Shown here piece by piece: positions 6,412-9,016 of a DNA stretch of 9,016 nt. Positions within the stretch are counted from its first letter, which is position 1. Every line of letters begins with the position of its first letter. The translations under genes and the position numbers were made by a program. The stretch comes from Phycisphaerales bacterium UBA4658. GTDB taxonomy: Bacteria; Planctomycetota; Phycisphaerae; Phycisphaerales; UBA1924. The stretch spans positions 8,104-17,119 of the forward strand of contig DHLW01000179.1 of assembly GCA_002405485.1 (NCBI GenBank). The letters run 5' to 3'. Under the pieces are notes generated by a model. The model saw only the letters and a list, made by a program, of their open reading frames with translations, searched no databases and was not told where the DNA came from.

Positions 6412-7626
6412 TCAGGGCGTTGGCTTGGACGATGGGGTCGCCAGCGCCCTGGGATCCGCCAGGAGCTTCTTGACGATCGCGATGAACACCCCGGTCAGCA
6501 CCAGGTTGAGCGCCAGAGACAGCATCGCGACCACCAGCGGCTGCCCGGTGATGCCATACGACAGCGAGACGACGAGCACCCCGGCGCCCACCTCGCCGCG
6601 CGGGAACATGCCCACGGCGACCGCCAGCCGCGCCCGCCAATGGGCCTCCCGCCGATAGCACAAGGCGGGGAACATCTTCCCGATGTTGGAGAGCACGGTG
6701 ATGATCACCACGTGCGTCGCGATGGTGCCCCAGGGGATCGACGAGCCCTCGGTCTGCGCCAACGCCTGCTTGACGGGGGGCATCATCAGCCCCACGGCCA
6801 CCATGAACACTCCGGAGATGATCCCCGAGACTCTCGCCTCGCTCGGATCCTGCTCGTGATGATGGTCGCCGCCCCCTGAAGCGGCCCCGGCCGGATCCGG
6901 CCGTCGGATCATGCACCCGAGCACGAAGGCCGGGAGCAGCACCTCCAGGTGGATCGGGACCTTGCTGTCGATGATCTTGGACCCTTCGTACACCCCGGAG
7001 CACGCGGCGACGATCACGATGCTGTACCCCATGACCCACGGCCAGGTGATCGGGATCTTGATCGCATGCATGTACCGCCAGGCTAGCCAGATCATCGCCG
7101 TCATGACCAGCACGATCACCGCAAGCTGCCACTTCGGGCCGACCATGAGCATCTTCAGCGGAATCATGAGCAGCACGGTGTCGATGTCATCAAAGATCGC
7201 CAGGATGCGGGCCTTCCGGAACACCCAGGTCGCCGCAAGCCCGGCCGCCGCCAGCATCGTGAACAGCACCCCCGCCGACGTCGGTGCGCTGAAGCGGGCG
7301 AGCAGGAGCGAGTTCTTCCACTCATCAAGAGAGCCGATGCCGCCGGCCTGCGGCATGACGAGCATGAAGTACATGGCGCAAAAGAGCCATGGAAACGCCG
7401 CCGCGGTCATCGCGACGACATAGTCCCACCCGTACTGCCGAACGTTGCGCTTGTCGATGTCGAACTCATAACCCACGTGGATCATGATGAACGCCAGGCA
7501 GATGAGCGTCACCGTCTGCACCCAGAAACGCGTGGTCTCATACGCGTCGCCGACGAGCGCGGGATACACCTGGGAACCGATCAGCCCCAGAATCAGGAGC
7601 AACGACAGCCAGAGAACCTTGCCCAT
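6412..7626 (-). CDS. Cation/proton antiporter (Na+/H+ exchanger, CPA family)
   Basis: Inner-membrane exchanger of 404 aa with about 11-12 hydrophobic segments, probably trading Na+ or K+ for protons. Signatures are MIHVGYEFDID (48-58), FSAPTSAGVLFTML (112-125), FDDIDTVLLMI (145-155) with the paired Asp146/Asp147 expected of the ion-binding helix, GVFMVAVGLMMPP (272-284), and the closing MFPRGEVGAGVLVVSL (the family PRGE-V motif). There is no RCK/TrkA-N domain, unlike KefB/KefC. A hydrophilic loop of about 25 residues (242-266) holds GGGDHHHEQD. ATG 7626 follows GGAGGT with 4 nt spacing, the best ribosome binding site in the window; the frame stays open to 7767, but that extension overlaps the vanZ end. 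Ion specificity cannot be assigned. It lies 106 bp after vanZ and 44 bp before murJ, and may have its own promoter. Confidence 0.88.
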   Translation of the reverse strand: MGKVLWLSLLLILGLIGSQVYPALVGDAYETTRFWVQTVTLICLAFIMIHVGYEFDIDKRNVRQYGWDYVVAMTAAAFPWLFCAMYFMLVMPQAGGIGSLDEWKNSLLLARFSAPTSAGVLFTMLAAAGLAATWVFRKARILAIFDDIDTVLLMIPLKMLMVGPKWQLAVIVLVMTAMIWLAWRYMHAIKIPITWPWVMGYSIVIVAACSGVYEGSKIIDSKVPIHLEVLLPAFVLGCMIRRPDPAGAASGGGDHHHEQDPSEARVSGIISGVFMVAVGLMMPPVKQALAQTEGSSIPWGTIATHVVIITVLSNIGKMFPALCYRREAHWRARLAVAVGMFPRGEVGAGVLVVSLSYGITGQPLVVAMLSLALNLVLTGVFIAIVKKLLADPRALATPSSKPTP

Positions 7627-7630
7627 GCTC

Positions 7631-7636
7631 ACCTCC
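7631..7636 (-). promoter_or_regulatory. Strong Shine-Dalgarno for the antiporter gene
   Basis: GGAGGT on the minus strand, 4 nt before ATG 7626. It fixes the start of the antiporter against longer in-frame alternatives and suggests high translation compared with its neighbours. Confidence 0.8.
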
Positions 7637-7697
7637 GTGATCGCCACCGATCGCAAACATCCAGCGTAGTGCGAACCTGAGCGCAAGACTCCCGCGT

Positions 7698-7712
7698 GCT
7701 CGCTCAGCGAGC
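7698..7712. repeat. 15 bp near-perfect palindrome between vanZ and the antiporter gene
   Basis: GCTCGCT-C-AGCGAGC: 7 bp arms around one centre base, or a 6 bp stem with a 3 nt loop as RNA. It lies 20 bp past the vanZ stop and 71 bp before the antiporter start. As RNA it could be a terminator or attenuator for the parA-vanZ transcript, but no U-run follows on the minus strand. As DNA it could be an operator. The remaining 106 bp spacer shows no clear -35/-10 pair. Confidence 0.4.
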
Positions 7713-7732
7713 CCCGAAAACGCGCGTCTGGC

Positions 7733-8173
7733 TCATGTCCGGCGGGCGGACCGATCCCCCAGCGCACCCCAAGCCGTGATCACCCCCGCCACCGCCACGC
7801 CGATGCCGACCCCCATCCAGTTGGCCTGCACGTCATCCCACGCGCAGTTTCGGCGAATCCACGGGATCGCCTGCAGACGCTCGTCGATGGCCGCATACCC
7901 GCACCCCGCCAGCGCCGTGATCGGGAGCGTCGACCATCGCCCGACATGACCGGCGTATCCGGTCGCCCAGAAGAACGTCGTCCACAGACTGAACGCCGCA
8001 AGGTGCACGATGAGATCCGGCCGATCGATGCCCTCCACCCGCACATCCAGCGCGGGCCAGTGTGTGCCGGCAAACAGAACCAAGGCATACACCCAGAACA
8101 CGCCCCGAATCACGCCGCGACGGGCCACCAGCACGCCCAACCTGTGCGATCCGGCCTTGGTTGCGACGCTCAC
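7733..8173 (-). CDS. VanZ-like membrane protein
   Basis: Small inner-membrane protein of 146 aa with four helices (about 21-39, 54-74, 80-96 and 117-138). The VanZ family pattern is clear: HLAAF (57-61), the IDERLQ motif (96-101) at the end of helix 3, an Arg pair at 107-108, and DDVQANWMG (113-121) leading into helix 4. VanZ itself gives low-level teicoplanin resistance; most chromosomal relatives have no known function, and resistance should not be assumed. The start is GTG 8173 with GAGG 7 nt upstream, and GTGA is shared with the parA stop (4 bp overlap), so translation is coupled to parA. The cut-off length fits single-domain family members. The linkage to parA may only reflect operon packing. 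Confidence 0.87.
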   Translation of the reverse strand: MSVATKAGSHRLGVLVARRGVIRGVFWVYALVLFAGTHWPALDVRVEGIDRPDLIVHLAAFSLWTTFFWATGYAGHVGRWSTLPITALAGCGYAAIDERLQAIPWIRRNCAWDDVQANWMGVGIGVAVAGVITAWGALGDRSARRT

Positions 8174-9016
8174 GACCGAACCTCGGCGGCCCGGTCAGAC
8201 CGCCGCGTCACCACACCCGACGTCGACCCTGCCGCTGCCGGCGCTCGCTCCCACACGCCGATCACCGCCTTGCCGAGCGCCGCATAATCCAGTGCGCCCG
8301 GGCAGAAGGGGGCGTACTGGAAGATCGTCTTTCCGAAACTGGGACACTCGGCGAGCTTGATGTTCCTCCGAATCGGGGGCTGGAGCACCCGTGCGTCCTT
8401 CCATGGCGTCTGCGCGCCGTTGCTTCCGGCCGCGAAGAACTCCTCCATGTCGCGCACGACTTCCTTCACGTGCGTCGAGGTCGGATCGTGCATGCACAGC
8501 GCGACGCCCAGCACCTTCAACGATGGGTTCAGCGACTGCCCCACGCGTTGCACCGTCTCCAGCAGCTTGCTCACGCCCTGCAGGGCGAGAAAGTGCGCCT
8601 GCATCGGAATGAGCACCTCGCCCGCCGCCACAAGCCCATTCAGCGTGAGCACCCCAAGCGACGGGGGACAGTCGATCAGCACCGCATCGAACCGGTCGCT
8701 CACCCGCGCCAGGGCTGTCCTCAGCCGAGTGACCCGTTCCCCGGGCGCAAGCTCGCTCAGCTCGGTCTCGATGCCGGCCAGATCCGTCTCCGCGGGGAGC
8801 ACGCTCAGTCGGTCCGCGACCTGACGGATCGCCGGACTGGGGTCAATCTCCGGATCCCAGAGCACGTCATATGCCGATCGCGCAGGGACGTCGCCCTCGG
8901 TCCGCGGCCCGAGAGCCGCCGCGTCCACCCCCATGTGCAGACTCGCGTGCGCCTGCGGATCCAGATCAACAACCAGCACGCGCTTGCCGGCGTCGGCAAG
9001 CGCCGCCGCGAGATTC
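8170..9016 (-). CDS. parA: ParA/Soj family partitioning ATPase, 5' end outside the window
   Basis: Cytoplasmic deviant-Walker ATPase that binds DNA non-specifically as an ATP dimer and drives chromosome or cargo positioning. 281 residues are visible. The frame is open to the window edge, with NLAAALADAGKRVLVVDLDPQAH at the start, so only the first few residues including the KGGVGKTT P-loop are missing. Seen: VVDLDPQA (Walker A' region), VLIDCPPSLGVLTLNGLVAA (Walker B and switch), PMQAHFLALQGVSKLLET, and a C-terminal IRRNIKLAECPSFGKTIFQYAP followed by GALDYAALGKAVIGVWE. A GTG at 8979 inside the window would remove the P-loop strand and is not the start. It is the promoter-proximal gene of the minus-strand run into vanZ. 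No parB is present within the window, so chromosomal ParA versus an orphan homologue is undecided. Confidence 0.93.
   Translation of the reverse strand, partial: NLAAALADAGKRVLVVDLDPQAHASLHMGVDAAALGPRTEGDVPARSAYDVLWDPEIDPSPAIRQVADRLSVLPAETDLAGIETELSELAPGERVTRLRTALARVSDRFDAVLIDCPPSLGVLTLNGLVAAGEVLIPMQAHFLALQGVSKLLETVQRVGQSLNPSLKVLGVALCMHDPTSTHVKEVVRDMEEFFAAGSNGAQTPWKDARVLQPPIRRNIKLAECPSFGKTIFQYAPFCPGALDYAALGKAVIGVWERAPAAAGSTSGVVTRRSDRAAEVRS

Noticed and set aside
6368..7132. Long in-frame N-terminal extension of murJ (about 255 extra residues).
   Set aside because: It lies in another frame over the antiporter gene, which has family motifs and a strong ribosome binding site; the extension is Arg/Gly-rich and unlike MurJ. 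High GC keeps shadow frames open.
7733..8173. Glycopeptide resistance gene vanZ.
   Set aside because: No vanA, vanH, vanX or vanS/R neighbours; the VanZ-like family is widespread in chromosomes with unknown roles, so resistance is not supported.
365..8573. The 16-mer TCCAGCAGCTTGCTCA occurs both at the rfaE1 start (364-379) and inside parA (8558-8573).
   Set aside because: Both copies encode SKLLD/E-like residues in the same reading frame; the match is explained by shared codons and not by a repeat element.

Overview
This is a gene-dense, high-GC window (roughly two thirds G+C, by eye) from a Gram-negative bacterium. Lipid A and heptose genes imply an LPS-type outer membrane, and lipid II flippase and ParA genes are ordinary chromosomal housekeeping. 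The mix of small PilZ proteins, LPS genes and GC content would fit Planctomycetota such as Phycisphaerae. That placement is a tentative inference; nothing here proves it. I see no phage, IS element, CRISPR array, tRNA or rRNA.

Layout. Positions 1-2617 hold a tight minus-strand cluster, in transcription order maf (NTP pyrophosphatase), an unrecognised three-helix membrane protein, lpxK (lipid A 4'-kinase) and a heptose-7-phosphate kinase cut by the window edge. Junctions are +5 bp, an 8 bp overlap and +14 bp, so it is very probably one operon. A 238 bp divergent spacer with a small dyad separates it from the plus-strand genes: an omega-amidase-type nitrilase (2856-3671) and two small single-domain PilZ proteins (3830-4186 and 4244-4630). 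These end 15 bp from the convergent end of murJ. From 9016 down to 4646 the minus strand carries parA (5' end outside the window), a VanZ-like membrane protein overlapping parA by 4 bp, a CPA-type cation/proton antiporter with a strong ribosome binding site, and murJ.

How they fit. The common theme is envelope and cell-cycle housekeeping: lipid A phosphorylation, heptose activation, lipid II flipping, ion homeostasis, partitioning, and probable c-di-GMP sensing. I found no convincing new multi-gene system. The points most worth a second look are a strong excess of GATC tetramers across the window, the tandem PilZ pair with a repeat-bearing leader, and the unknown membrane protein embedded between maf and lpxK. 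Several starts were moved from the longest open frame to better-supported GTG or ATG codons; the reasons are given in each entry.
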